64,000 nucleotides of DNA from Shinisaurus crocodilurus (GCA_021292165.1 CM037878.1:286635744-286699743), one strand, 5' to 3'. Numbered from the stretch's first letter, positions 11,262 through 22,444 are shown. Notes: generated from the letters alone by a model not told the origin. A program made the numbers and translations.

Positions 11262-11325
11262 ATAACAAAGGGGAGTAACATAGCAAAACAGAGTATGAGT
11301 ACACACTAAAAAGGGTTAATAAAAC

Positions 11326-12095
11326 TGTGAAGGACCAGCACCTGGGTCCTTTGCGTGAGTTCGGCGCTTAACGGGTTAACCAGTGCCACGTTACAGCCCG
11401 TACAAGCAAGAGGAACCACCTAGGAGGTTTCTAAACGCACAAAAGGAAACTCCGCCTTTAAACTACCAAATAAGGCTTTTATTTGTTTACACAAGATATG
11501 GATCGGAACTAACAGCTTTCTAGGAATTACTACAACGTCAATAAGACCTGACGTGACCTTTAAGCTTATCAATGAACAGGCTCAGGCTAGCGCATTTGGA
11601 TTAGTCAGTTACCTTAGATCAGAGACATCACGTTAGTCAGTTTCAGCCTAGCTCCGGGTCTGCCCGATCCGGAGAAAGAAACAGCTTACTCCAGCCGCTG
11701 CTGGAGGGTGGTTCGTGCTCAAAGCACCCTGGGTTCCCAACAACCAACAGAGGGAGGGGAGAGGGGTTTTCTACCCCTGGGTTTCCCGCTCTCCCGCCCC
11801 TTAGGTCAGGTGGGGCTTATTGCCTGCCCCTTCGTGTCGGGTGGGCTTATTCCTGCCCGGGAAGAAGGTGACGTATTGGATACTTTACAGCTCTTTGAGA
11901 CTGCCCTGTCAGGTTGAAGGTCTTGATGGTCCTTTCCTGGGTTTTGTGGATTACAAGCGAGATCCTCCTTTGCTGGAATGCCGGTCTGTCTGGCTGCTTC
12001 CCTGTAACCCAATCCCCCCTTCTCGCCCCCCTCCCCTGGAGGACGGAGACTGGGGTGTGCGTGTACATGTATACTCGTGTCAGGCTTTCTCCACA
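11326..12095 (-). mobile_element. Solo LTR (family K), copy 2
   Basis: Starts TGTGAAGGACC and ends TTTCTCCACA, with a perfect 5-bp duplication, aaaac, at 11321-11325 and 12096-12100. AATAAA on the minus strand near 11473 sets the direction. It lies only 64 bp from copy 1, but each copy has its own target duplication, so these are two insertions and not the two LTRs of one provirus. Confidence 0.85.
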
Positions 12096-12329
12096 AAAAC
12101 CATAAATTTACACAACATTAAAAAAAAAAAAAAAAACAGTGCCTATACCATTTATCCTTGAAATTGAAAGAGAGGAAGCAGTTCCCTTCTTCTTTTGTCT
12201 ATAAGAGATCCCACCCCACTGTCAAATTTCAGCAAATTTCACATTTTCTTTTGAGAACTTTCTGCTTAAACTTGGTATAAACGAATGCAGATCCAAATCA
12301 TTGTTGTACATTGGATACACAACTGGCTT

Positions 12330-12830
12330 GCTTATTTATTTATTTATTTATTTACAATATTTGTATACCGCTCCGTATCTAAGCAGATTCGGAGTGGTGA
12401 ACAATAAAAAGATTTTTAAAATGACAAAAGAAAGAAAAACAATACATTGAAAACAAGGTAACGTTATGGTGGTTGGACAGCAGAGAAAGCTTCCTGGAAC
12501 AAGGAGGTCTTCAGCAGGTGCTGAAAGCAGCACAATGTCGGAGCCTGCCTGACCTCCAGACTCCAGAGGCAGGGAGTTCCATAGAAGTGGAGCCACCACA
12601 CTGAAGGCTCTTCTCCTGGTGGACTCCAGTCGGGCCAAAGGTTCATGCAGAACCACTAGGAGAATGCCCTCCGATGGCCTCAGTGACCAGGCAGGTTGGT
12701 AAGGGAGAAGGCACTCTCTCAGGTGTCCTCGTCCCAAATCGTTTCGGGCTTTGTATGCAAATACCAGAACCTTAAACCTGACCCGGCAGCGAATAGGCAG
12801 CCAGTGGTGTTCAAGTGCTAGCTTGGATAA
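12330..12830 (-). mobile_element. LINE 3' region (family I), uninterrupted copy
   Basis: Starts with an ATTT-rich tail, then tttgtataccgctccgtatc, then a decayed coding end with LLWNSLP-like residues on the minus strand. A second copy at 40360-41790 is the same sequence split by other elements, so this copy serves as its empty-site reference. Confidence 0.68.
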
Positions 12831-12854
12831 GCTAAGAAATAAGATCTATATTAA

Positions 12855-12988
12855 GGGCACAATCCCATGCATGTTTAGACAGAAAAAAAAGTCCTACAAC
12901 TCCCAGCATGCCCTAGCCAGCCATGTTGGCTGGGGTATGCTGGGAATTGTAGGACTTTTTTCTGTCTAAACATGCATCGGATTGCACC
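12855..12988. mobile_element. Palindromic MITE (family B)
   Basis: Arms start gggcacaatcccatgcatg and mirror each other around gccagccatgttggctgg. The shared core cctacaactcccagcatg is intact on the left arm and mutated on the right. Confidence 0.75.
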
Positions 12989-12991
12989 TTA

Positions 12992-13162
12992 TTTCATAGA
13001 TTTCATAGATCATAGAGTTGGAAGGGGCCTACAAGGCCATCGAGTCCAACCCCCTGCGCAATGCAGGAAACTAGAGGAGGGGGTCTCCCATCCAAGTAAC
13101 AACCAGGCCTGACCCTGCTTAGCTTTCCACGCTCAGACAAGCTGAGCCAGCGTGAGCCACAG
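12992..13162 (-). mobile_element. 5S-headed SINE, reverse copy
   Basis: The CR1-like tail comes first on the plus strand and the 5S-derived head last. It abuts the right end of the family B MITE. Confidence 0.83.
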
Positions 13163-13329
13163 ACCTTAAGATTCTTTTTAACAGTACTCTAGCAAAACAT
13201 GGATATCTCTTCAAACAAGCCTCAAACTTTGATTCCCTGAAGATATTTTAAATCTGTAGAGAATGTTTCTTTCTGAAGTATATTTTCTTGTGTATACGAG
13301 GACGTATATTTGTGTGTGAGTGTGTGTGT

Positions 13330-13625
13330 GCTGCTGTGTATATGTTATGCTGAACTGCTTTTGTATTTCTGTTTTCTTATTGTTATAGCTAGTTTCTGGT
13401 TTTATCCATTTCCAGAGGAGAAGCTGCGTTCGGGCTTCTCTACATGAGGCTTTTAACCTGCCGCTTGACCAAGCTATTGTTTTAGCTGCAAAGTTGTTTC
13501 TAAACTTTGTATTTTGAAAAAAAAATATGATTGTTTTATTGCATCATAGTCCTGTTTTAGGGACTGTTGTAAACGGCCCAGAGAGCTTCAGCTATTTGAC
13601 AGTATAGAAATGAAACAAACAAACA
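13330..13625 (+). mobile_element. Degraded LINE 3' tail
   Basis: Ends with ggcccagagagcttcagct and a weak AAAC tail, matching the tail style at 28900-28990. Confidence 0.42.
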
Positions 13626-13628
13626 GTA

Positions 13629-13880
13629 CAGTAATACCTTGGATTGCAAGTAACTTGGTTTGAGAGCGTTTTGCAAGACAAGCAAATTTTTAAATATTTA
13701 TTTAATTTATTTTTTTACTTGATATACAAGCGACGTCTTGCAATACAAGTACTGTAGTACGGCTTACATTAAAAATCTCTGTACAAATTTGTTGGGGGGG
13801 ATTTCCTTTTGATATAAGAGTGTTTTGGATTACAAGCATGTTTCCGGAACGAATTATGCTCTCAATCCAAGGCATGACTG
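13629..13880. mobile_element. Tc1/mariner-type MITE (family J)
   Basis: Termini CAGTAATACCTTGGATTG and the inverted ...CCAAGGCATGACTG are flanked by TA on both sides (13627-13628, 13881-13882). This fits a Tigger/pogo-like non-autonomous element. A sister copy lies at 23922-24185. Confidence 0.82.
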
Positions 13881-13892
13881 TATATCTTTTTT

Positions 13893-13921
13893 CCAGTGTG
13901 TGTGTGTGTGTGTGTGTGTGT
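13893..13921. repeat. (TG)n microsatellite
   Basis: Uninterrupted TG run. Confidence 0.93.
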
Positions 13922-15348
13922 GGAAAGGGCAGATATAAACTACCAGTTTTCTTTGCTCATCAATGATAATATTCACAAACCTCCTAGAAACGTTGAGGAT
14001 GCTTCTCCTTCCTTGCTAATGACTTGAACCTCCATTATCTCTGGAGAACCATAGAGGTCTGATAATGCCAAAGAGTGCCCGCGTGGATCAGTCCAGAGAG
14101 AGGCAGGTGCCTTTCCTGTGTGAATTTCATTAACCGCTTATCTTGATAAACCAAGGAGAAAACAAGGCGCGGAGCAAGGAAACCGTCACCACCATCAGCT
14201 CAAAATGTCCTTGGAAGTATCTTGCTTCCTGGTTGCTTCCCTGATGGATCGAACACTTCCTGATTTACAATCACAGCCCCGCCGGCTGATGGACCTCAAG
14301 ATTTGGCAGCAAGTAAGCCAGGCCTGGCGGAAGGCACCCCGCCTTCAAACACTGCCCAGTACATGTTCGTAGAGCTGGACGTGCAGAGCCCACGCTCAGA
14401 TTTATTAGCCAATCAATTTTTGGGAAGAGATGTGGAAGAGAGGAATGGTGCAGGCAGGAGGAGGGAAGCAGAGAGAGAGGCAGGGAGAAGGACAATGAGT
14501 TATTTGGAAATATTTCACGAAGACAAGCTGGCCCAGAAGCAGCTGGCGGATAGCGAGGTTTTTGCACTGTTTTGGCCGTTACGATCCCAGGTGGTCGTAT
14601 ACCCAATTGTGGAATGAATAACAGGTAAACCGTCCAACGATGACTCAGGTTTTGGTCGCGAGGCCAAACAATGGAAGGTCTCCAAAGCCTTCTTGCAGTG
14701 AAACTGAGCCGATTCTCAAGGCCAAGCGATGTTCGTCATGTGTGGTTTGAAGGACCCCTTTGTTTAATGGAGGCAATTGGGCTGAATTAAAGAGGCACTC
14801 GTTTCTCACCAAAAAACGCACCCTCTGTGATGAGGCACTTGGGACGTGTATTTATTTATTTATTTGATTTATATTATACCCTGTTTTCCTACCAAAAAAA
14901 AAAAAAAAAAAAGGCACTCGAGGCAGCTTAGAAAAATGATTTAAAATAGATTAAAACAATAAAGCACATTAAATACATAAAAACGTAACAATGACAGAAT
15001 AAATACATGTTTACATATACTTATGGACATACATTTCATTCACACCTATTGTAAGTGATATATTTCATTTTCTGTAAGAAGATTGTATTCCCCCCCCCCC
15101 CGCCCGGCTCTTTTCTATGATTTTATTTGTTTGGGTGAAATTCACGTTAAAACATTAATAACCATAAAAATATATTTTTTTAAAAAAATGTTGCTGAAGG
15201 TGCTGTGCTGCTCCCTGTATGCCGTATCCAATGACGGTGGCCCACAGGTAGGTTACCAAAGATTGGCACCAGAAAATAGAGACCGGTGTGGGTAAATAGG
15301 GGCCACTGGAGAGTAGGAGGATCTCCTCTTGCTGCCTGGGCTCTAGAA
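13922..15348. other. No gene seen; LINE-tail simple repeats near 14850
   Basis: 14000-14840 looks low-copy and is a plausible place for conserved non-coding sequence, but nothing can be proved by eye. An ATTT-rich LINE tail on the reverse strand lies at 14848-14900, followed by AT-rich sequence and a C-run near 15091. Confidence 0.4.
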
Positions 15349-15484
15349 CAGGGCTCTCCAACCTTGGGTCCCCAGATGTTGCTGGACTACAGCTCCCAGA
15401 ATCCCTTGCCATTAGCCATGCTGGTTGGGTATGCTGGGAGCTGTAGGCCAGCAGCATCTGGGGACCCGAGGTTGGAGAGCCCTG
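15349..15484. mobile_element. Palindromic hAT MITE (family A2)
   Basis: Related to family A, with termini cagggctctccaacc and the core ggactacagctcccagaat. The flanking 8-mers do not match in this copy. Confidence 0.8.
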
Positions 15485-15502
15485 CTGCCGAGCGTTTGCA
15501 AC

Positions 15503-15667
15503 CAGGGTCGGTGCAAGGCAGTTTGGTGCCCTAGGCAAGATCAGATATTTAGCGCCCCCCTCTTTCCACTTGAGCCCTCCCTCCCTCCAGCCCTATGCTC
15601 CTGGCGCCCCCTTTAGCCCGGCGCCCTAGGCAGCCGCCTAGTTGGCCTAATGGTAGCACCGGCCCTG
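15503..15667 (+). mobile_element. Short non-autonomous hAT, CAGGGYCGGTGC type
   Basis: A 165-bp element with termini cagggtcggtgc and gcaccggccctg and a perfect 8-bp duplication, tttgcaac, at 15495-15502 and 15668-15675. The same family appears at 38746-38910 (also 165 bp, inverted) and as a larger GC-rich form at 22668-23318. Confidence 0.88.
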
Positions 15668-16142
15668 TTTGCAACAATCCAACTTTCACAGCTAGGAGAA
15701 TGGAGAAGGGCAGGATAAGAAGGGAACAGGCCCGGGGTCTCACGTGTCTTGTGTTACGTTTCAGCAGTAAAGCCATTTATCAATCTCTGAGCAGATTAAC
15801 ATAGCTGGCGCTACAAGGGATTAAGCCACCAAGAAGGCTCTTGTTTACACCATCAGTTATCCTAGGATAATAACCCTCCTGAACTCCCATAAGCCATGGA
15901 TTTGTTTATATGCTCGTGGGGTGAATAAGAGGATAAAGCTGGTGAAGGAATCATCTCAGCACAGGCCAGGGCCTGCTTCGTCAGGGCAAAACGTATACTC
16001 TTCGCCCTTTAAATATCAAAACAAGCAAATTCTGCGCCCAGATCATGCCAATTGGAGACCCAGTGCAGTGCGATGGATTTGAACCCCAGACTGAGATCCC
16101 AGCTGGAAAAGGGCCATCTCTTAGCTCAACTTACCTCATGGT
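15668..16142. other. No gene seen
   Basis: Low-copy sequence. No conserved ORF or repeat is recognised. Confidence 0.35.
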
Positions 16143-16600
16143 AGGGGTGCATGAGGATTTTGTTTGGGCCACATTTTTAGGTGAACCTGATTTTTCACTT
16201 TCCAGGCTAAGATGCAGATCGGAACACAGTTTTATTTATTTACTTATTATGCTTTTATCCCACTTTTCTTCCTGCAAGGAACCCAAGGCGACTTACATAA
16301 TCCTCCTCTCCATTGTATCCTCACAACAACCCTGTGAGGTAGGTTAGGTGGAGAGTCAGTGACTGGCCCAAAGAACCCAGGGAGTTTCATGGCCGAGCGG
16401 GGACTAGAACCCGGTTCTCCTGAGTCCCCAGTCCAACACTCTCACCACTACGCCGCACTGGTTCTCAGTTATCTGATTTTTGCATATCTCCAAATTTGGA
16501 GACATGGTTCTTGGCTCAAAAAAGGTAGCAGAATGCATATAAAAATGTGCATGTAAGGGGAAAAAAATCTGAGCAGGGATTTTCCCCTCTAAGGCTGTAG
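16143..16600. mobile_element. Family H-like repeat split by a Sauria SINE
   Basis: The outer parts (16143-16228 and 16464-16600) are rich in phrases such as aaaaatgtgcatg and resemble the other family H members. The SINE at 16229-16463 interrupts them. Confidence 0.4.
16229..16463 (-). mobile_element. Sauria-type SINE, reverse copy
   Basis: Reads from an ATTT tail through tcctgcaaggaacccaaggc to the reverse complement of the tRNA-like head (cactacgccgcactgg). Confidence 0.87.
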
Positions 16601-16766
16601 CTCTGTCTCTGTCAGGGGGAAATCGCCAGTATCCTTTTGGCCCTTCAGGAACTGCTATGGGGTCATAGCATTGCTCTCTAAATGTCTTTACTTAGCCTTT
16701 AAAAAAAAAATTTTACAGGTTGTTTGGATGCTAACTACAAAAACGAACTTCCATCAGTTAGCTTTA

Positions 16767-16905
16767 GGGTCCAATCCTATACATGTGTTTAGATAGAAAG
16801 AAGTCCTACAATTCCCACCATTTCCCAGCCAGTATGACTCTTGTAGGACTTTTAGGAATTGTAGGACTTTTTTCTTTTTAAACATGCATAGGATTATTTG
16901 CACCC
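16767..16905. mobile_element. Palindromic MITE (family B) with TTA duplication
   Basis: Termini gggtccaatcc and ...tttgcaccc are flanked by TTA on both sides (16764-16766, 16906-16908), as in PIF/Harbinger-type elements. The central cores are diverged (ctacaattcccaccatttcc). Confidence 0.72.
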
Positions 16906-17089
16906 TTAAAGTATGTTTCTTTTTCCATTTCCAGTTTGAGGTCATTTGTTCTAGATAAAAAATCAGCAGAACAGAGCCTTGCTTTGCTAGGATTTGAAAT
17001 TCGGCACAAGGCAAGCCGCATAACTTGGCAATACTGCAAAGCTGACTGGCGGGGGGGGTGAGGCAGTACCAAAGGCACGCCTTGCCCAG

Positions 17090-17300
17090 AGAGCGATTGA
17101 TTGGCATGCAGAAGGTCCCAGGTTCAATCCCTAGCATCTCCAGTACAAAAATAAATCAATCGGGAAGCAGGTGATGGGAAAGACATCTTGGCTCGAGACC
17201 CTTGAGAACCACTGCCAGTAGTTGACACTACTGGGCAAGAGAGACATATCTGTCTGACCTGGATAACAAGGCAGCTTCCTGTGTTCCTGAGAGCTTCCTA
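17090..17300 (+). mobile_element. tRNA-derived SINE (family P)
   Basis: Contains aaggtcccaggttcaatccc (B-box-like) and ends with the phrase aaggcagcttcctgtgttcc. Degraded, no clear duplication. Confidence 0.5.
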
Positions 17301-17409
17301 TGTTCCCTGATGCCCAGAGTCAGGTTCTGATACCATTGGAAGCCCACGCCCAGTGTGTGCCTTGTGGGCCCCCCTCGATGGGAAGGATACAGCTTTGAAG
17401 AACCTAGGA

Positions 17410-18324
17410 CAGTGATGGCGAACCTTTTTGAGCCCGAGTGCCCAAATTGCAACACAAAACCAACTTATTGATTTCAAAGTGCCAACACTGCAATTAAACC
17501 TGAATACTGAGGTTTTAGTTTTAGAAAAATAACTCATACAGTTGTCCGAACTAATTAACATATTTTGTCTTAAAAGAAAAACACAATAACAGAGCTTTCA
17601 ATGATACAAACAGTTTTGTTGGGGAAAAAATCAACTCAAAAAATTATTATAGTACTACATTGTACACATAGCCTGAAGGGAATTTATACAAACTTTTTAA
17701 ATAATTAGGCACATGTATTTTTGGATAAGGGATTCTCAACTTGTAATATGATTATATGCCAGACTGAAATTGTATGGGGCAAGCGTTACCCCAGGTCCTT
17801 TCCTTGCTTCTACAGGTGTCAGATTAGTAAAAGTAAAAGTCAACCTGTACTAGGATGAGCAAGATAAACAAGAAAACTAAACGCTTAACACATTTAAAAC
17901 ACTTTATGTCTTGGACTGCAAACACTGCATTAGATAAAAGTTTGTATTGGGCATGCTTTTGCACAATTAATGTGATTTTTGCTATTGCATGCATGCTGAT
18001 AATTTGTCAAACCTTGGCTCATTCTCCGTTAGTTTGAGAGCAACACATGCAGCACTCAGGTCAACTGTTAGGGCTTTACATCCAAGCCATGCTCTGTGCA
18101 TCATTCTTCAAAATCTTTTAAATGTGATAACAATGTAGAAAAGAATTCTGTAACAGGAATTCTAGAATAAAATCATTCTGTTCCACACTGTGAGAAAGAA
18201 CAATCATTGGTGTTTTGCAGAAGGGGACAGTCTTTTCGCGATCTGGTGACCAATGGCTTGAGTGCCCACAGAGAGGTCCCTGCGTGCCAGCTGTGGCACC
18301 CGTGCCATAGGTTCGCCATCACTG
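17410..18324. mobile_element. 915-bp non-autonomous hAT
   Basis: Termini CAGTGATGGCGAACCT and ...AGGTTCGCCATCACTG. Flanks acctagga and gcctagga match at 7 of 8 positions (17402-17409 and 18325-18332). The interior is AT-rich without a transposase frame. The terminus recalls hAT families spread horizontally among tetrapods (OposCharlie type), but that link is from memory and needs a database comparison. Confidence 0.82.
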
Positions 18325-18429
18325 GCCTAGGAAATGCCAGGCTGCCCAAGAACTGTGCTTCATCCAGCTCAACATTTTGTCAAGGACATTAACTCCTTGG
18401 ATATTGACACATTAAGGACATTAACACAG

Positions 18430-18601
18430 GCCTGTGGCTCACGCTGGCTCAGCTTGTCTGAGCGTGGAAAGCTAAGCAGGGTCAGGCCTGGTTCTTACTT
18501 GGATGGGAGACCCCTCCTCTAGTTTCCTGCATTGAGCAGGGGGTTGGACTCGATGGCCTTGTAGGCCCCTTCCAACTCTATGATCTATGAAATCTATGAA
18601 A
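18430..18601 (+). mobile_element. 5S-headed SINE with CR1-like tail
   Basis: Full-length copy from gcctgtggctcac to a tail of repeated atctatgaa units. Confidence 0.86.
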
Positions 18602-18872
18602 CTCGCGCCCCCAGTTATTTTATTCTTTTGCCATTACAGAGGAAAGTTCTGGTAGATAAACAAAGGGAAACATTTCATCGGACATTGATTCATAAATACA
18701 AATCATGACAAAGAAGAGTTATAAACATAAGCAAACCCATATCAGTTAAATTGCCCAACAGTAAATAAGGTTGTACTGAATCCCGAACTTTAATATGCCG
18801 ATGTAAAATGCAGAGACTCCATTATTCTATACAGAGATTATTTTCTGACCGTCCCTCTCTGACTCTATAGTA
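18602..18872. other. No gene seen
   Basis: AT-rich low-copy sequence. Confidence 0.35.
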
Positions 18873-19250
18873 GGGCGCAATCCTATGCCAGTCAGTGTGG
18901 CGTAGTGGTGAGAGTGTTGGACTGGGACTCGGGAGATCCGGGTTCTAGTCCCCGCTTGGCCATGAAACTCACTGGGTGAATTTGGGCCAGTCCCTGACTC
19001 TCAGCCTAACCTACCTCACAGGGTTGTTGTGAGGATAAAATGGAGAGGAGGAGGAGGAGGATTATGTAAGCCGCCTTGGGTTCCTTTCAGGAAAAAAGGC
19101 GGGGTATAAATATAAGAAATAAATAAAAATAAATAAAGAAATATGCATGTTTAGACAGAAAAAAAGTCCTACAACTCACAGCAATCACCAGCCAGTTTTG
19201 CTGGAAGTTGTAGGACTGTTTTCTGTCTAAACATGCATAGGATTGCGCCC
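18873..19250. mobile_element. Family B MITE split by a Sauria SINE
   Basis: The terminus gggcgcaatcctatgc is cut by the SINE and resumes as tatgcatgtttagacag; the short repeat tatgc on both sides is probably the SINE target duplication. The right terminus is aggattgcgccc. Confidence 0.78.
18889..19139 (+). mobile_element. Sauria-type SINE nested in MITE
   Basis: Complete head, body and AAAT tail. It is younger than the MITE it interrupts. Confidence 0.87.
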
Positions 19251-19752
19251 CTAGTTAATTTCATCACCGAGGCCCATATCCCAAAGCCTCGTACACCAAT
19301 CAGCAATTGTCAAGGACATTTATAACCTGGCCGTGATGGTGGAATCCATTCGCTTGTCGTTAATCCCCTTGACCCCGGCATAGCCATTGCTCTGCATCTC
19401 TGGTCAATTTTTCTTCATTTTTGTCATCCGCGCCCCCCCCCTTCCTCTCCTCCTCCTATCTCCTTTCCATTTTGCAAATCATTTTCTTCCTTGTCCTTTT
19501 GAAACAAAATTTAAAGAACGAAAATAAATAAACCGGACCTTGTGCCAGGCATCTTAAAACCATTTGGAAACGCACATCCTCTCCTGCAATCCATTATCTA
19601 CAATTCCCCTGTGGTCTCCATCATCCGAGGCTGCCGGGGTTGATAATGTGGTATTAGACAAGGGGCCCAGATGAGCTGGTAGATTAGAAATAGGATTGTG
19701 GCGCTCCTGCTGTCCAGCCATTCTCTGCCTTATTTGCAATGGGGGTGGGAGA
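19251..19752. other. No gene seen
   Basis: Low-copy sequence with a pyrimidine-rich stretch at 19430-19500. Confidence 0.35.
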
Positions 19753-20086
19753 CAGAGGCGGTGTTAGGGGGTGGCCCACTAGGGCCGGGGCCCTGCATTT
19801 TTCATTTGGAGCCCCGAATCTCTGGGAGGCCATGTGCCCCACCACCCTGCTGCTGCCCACGGGCACTTGCTGAAATCAAGGTACAGGGGCCCTGATGATC
19901 TCTGTTGCATCTGATCCCACTGGATGAGCAGGCCTTTTCCCATGTGCCCCCCTCCCTTTAATCTTTCTGCCTAGGGTATTTTTTCTGAAATCAAATGACC
20001 TCTTCTCCTGTCCATGCACCCTTTTTTTTTTTTTTACAAATAGGGGTGTCCATAGGAGACGGGGTCCTTTAAACACAAACACACAC

Positions 20087-20088
<2 letters not shown>

Positions 20089-20135
<47 letters not shown>
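20089..20135. repeat. (GA)n microsatellite
   Basis: GA run inside the hAT element. Confidence 0.93.
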
Positions 20136-20138
<3 letters not shown>

Positions 20139-20143
20139 TAGAG

Positions 20144-20266
20144 CAGGGCTCTCCAATCTTGGGTCCCCAGATGTTGCTGGTCTACAGCTCCCAGCATGGC
20201 TAATGGCAAGGGATTCTGGGAGCTGTAGTCCAGCAACACCTGGGGACCCAAAGTTGGAGAGCCCTG
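20144..20266. mobile_element. Palindromic hAT MITE (family A2), nested
   Basis: Perfect 8-bp duplication ctttagag at 20136-20143 and 20267-20274. Arms carry ctacagctcccag cores. Confidence 0.88.
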
Positions 20267-20367
20267 CTTTAGAGCATATGCAAATTAGGCTATGCAAATG
20301 TGTCCTTTTTTGTTGTTGTCCTGAGCCCCGGATCATTTTGGTACCTAACGCCACCCCTGATGGGAGA

Positions 20368-20748
20368 GACCTGATAGCAGTGAGAGGAGAGAATTAGAAG
20401 CAAGAGTCGCCATGCTTAGGTTTGGGATGTTAATAGGAATGTTTGTCCCACTTGCAATTAATAATAATACTTCTCTGCCAAAGGAAGCTCAAAGTCTGCT
20501 TTTTTTTAAATGATTGATTGATTAATTGATTGATTTGCCATTTTTATCCCACCAACATTGCTCAACAGAATTATTAGGGTTGCGTGCGATTACAGTTGTT
20601 CATATGGTGGCATCATAATAGTGTATAAGTACCGCTAGAAATGAATCACACCGCTTACAAGAAACAAAATGGCCATTGAAGCGATGTCTGCGTCAAATGC
20701 TGGGAGACTCTCCCCACGAGAGAAACTGAATGTGTAATGACTGATTCG
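20368..20748. other. No gene seen
   Basis: Low-copy sequence with a GATT-rich patch near 20512. Confidence 0.35.
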
Positions 20749-20840
20749 AGCTTTCCACATTCATTCATTCATACTCTACACCACCCAATAAATAGCCAAA
20801 GCTCTCTGGGTGGTTCGCAACACGAGAAAGCATAATGTTA
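20749..20840 (-). mobile_element. LINE 3' tail fragment
   Basis: ATTC-rich start followed by aaagctctctgggtgg, the reverse of the tail phrase at 2790. Confidence 0.4.
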
Positions 20841-20854
20841 TGTTTTAACATAAG

Positions 20855-21233
20855 GCGAATGTGGCGTAGTGGTTAGAGTGCTGGACTGGGACTCAGGAGA
20901 CCCGGGTTCGAGTCCCCACTCGGCCATGAAGCTCACACAGGGTGACTTTGGGCCAGTCACTCACTCTCAGCCTAACCTACCTCACAACAACTGGGACTCG
21001 GGAGATCTGGGTTCTAGTCCCCGCTTGGCCATGAAACTCACTGGGTGACTTTGGGCCAGTCACTGACTCTCAGCCTAACCTACCTCACAGGGTTGTTGTG
21101 AGGATAAAACGGAGAGGAGGAGGAGGAGGAGGAGGATTATGTAAGCCGCCTTGGGTTCCTTTCAGGAAAAAAGGCAGGGTATAAATAAAATAAATAAATA
21201 AATAAATAAAATGAATAAATAAACATAATTAAT
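20855..21233 (+). mobile_element. Sauria SINE dimer
   Basis: A first unit (to about 20987) runs from the tRNA-like head to cctacctcac. A second unit then restarts at ctgggactcgggagatc, lacking its own first promoter box, and continues to the normal 3' end and AAAT tail. Confidence 0.8.
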
Positions 21234-21237
21234 AGAT

Positions 21238-21268
<31 letters not shown>

Positions 21269-21275
21269 TAGATAA
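21234..21275. repeat. (GATA)n microsatellite
   Basis: GATA run grown from the SINE tail. Confidence 0.92.
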
Positions 21276-21649
21276 GGTGGCAGCACAGACGGACTCACTT
21301 CAGAGGGTAAGAGGGGGGTGGGTTGGGACGCCATTTTCTAACGCTCTCTCACACCCAGGTTTCCTGCAAAAATGAACACAGCAGGGAATGAGCAGACCTA
21401 TAACCGTTCTCCCTGGCATGCTGGGGGTAGTCAACGTGGCGAATGCGGGCAACGGTGCGCCCCCCCAGACACCTTTTTTCAGCATCTGCCAAGGTGCCCC
21501 GTGCCGCCCACTTTTTAAAAAATGAACACATTTTCTTACAGGGATTGTTGCGAAATAGATTTCTGTTGGTGCTGAAAGCTGCGGGTTCCAAGGAGCTGTC
21601 CAGTGCGCTGGGACTTAAACCCCACCTTTGCCTCGTACTCAGTGTGTTC
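21276..21649. other. No gene seen
   Basis: No conserved coding segment recognised. Confidence 0.35.
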
Positions 21650-21776
21650 TGTGCAGGCTATTCGTCCTTTGCCACGCCTTCCAAGGCAGCCATTTTGTGG
21701 TGGTGCCCAGGACAGTTTCTCAAATTGCCAAATGTGCCCACGACCCAAAAAGATTGCCTACCCCTGTGCTAGTTTT
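21650..21776 (-). mobile_element. hAT-like fragment
   Basis: Ends gattgcctacccctg and shares ccattttgtggtggtgccca with the reverse complement of the fragment at 2425. Confidence 0.42.
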
Positions 21777-22444
21777 TTTTTTTAGCGGCAGGCAGGTTTT
21801 TAAAAAAATAATAAATAAATTAAATAAGAATAAGCATAAAGGGGAGCATTCGAAACTGGGATCCAACACCAGCAGACAGAAGTGTTGCACTGCATGGATC
21901 GAGCAGGTGGTAGAGTTCTTGGCTCGGAATCGAGGTTCTTTCCCACTTTTTTAATCATATGGTGGAAACCGTCCTGCCTTTAACTGCTGGAGCAGGTTTG
22001 CGCTTCCTTGCCTGCTGGAAAGCCAGAACTTCTCCACGATTAGGTAGTTCTTGGCTACCATGACAATGAAGCCAACAAACAGCGAGCTCGAACTGGCATG
22101 GATACTAAGAGCCGAAAGAAACCTAAAACCTGGCCTGATCTCCATAAGTCGTAAACACCCCCTTAGGCGGGTCGACAGGGAGAACACGTGGGACCCCTTA
22201 CTGCGGTTCCTGCTCATTGTCTCGGCAATGACAGCTGGGAAATTGATGCACACGACTTGAGGAGGCATATCCCCCCCCACACCCCTGTAAATCATGCAAA
22301 GCCATTTCCCAAATTAGGTCGTGCTTAATGAGGAGGGATCGACCTGGGAGCAGACAGCAGGCAACTCTGAATCCTAAGTCAGCGAATGCCAGGTTCTTCC
22401 CCGTACGCAAGTGAGCCCAAGCCCAAATTTTTCCCTTCCCAGGG
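21777..22444. other. No gene seen
   Basis: Low-copy sequence. Nothing recognised. Confidence 0.35.

Larger units (their letters stand above)
19753..20359. mobile_element. Non-autonomous hAT carrying a nested MITE
   Basis: Termini cagaggcggtgttagg and cctaacgccacccctg are inverted repeats with a few mismatches. Flanks gtgggaga and atgggaga match at 7 of 8 positions. A (GA)n tract and a family A2 MITE lie inside. A relative in reverse lies at 46380-46608. Confidence 0.75.

Noticed and set aside
10213..12095. A single provirus with two LTRs
   Set aside because: Each LTR has its own different 5-bp duplication and only 64 bp separate them.
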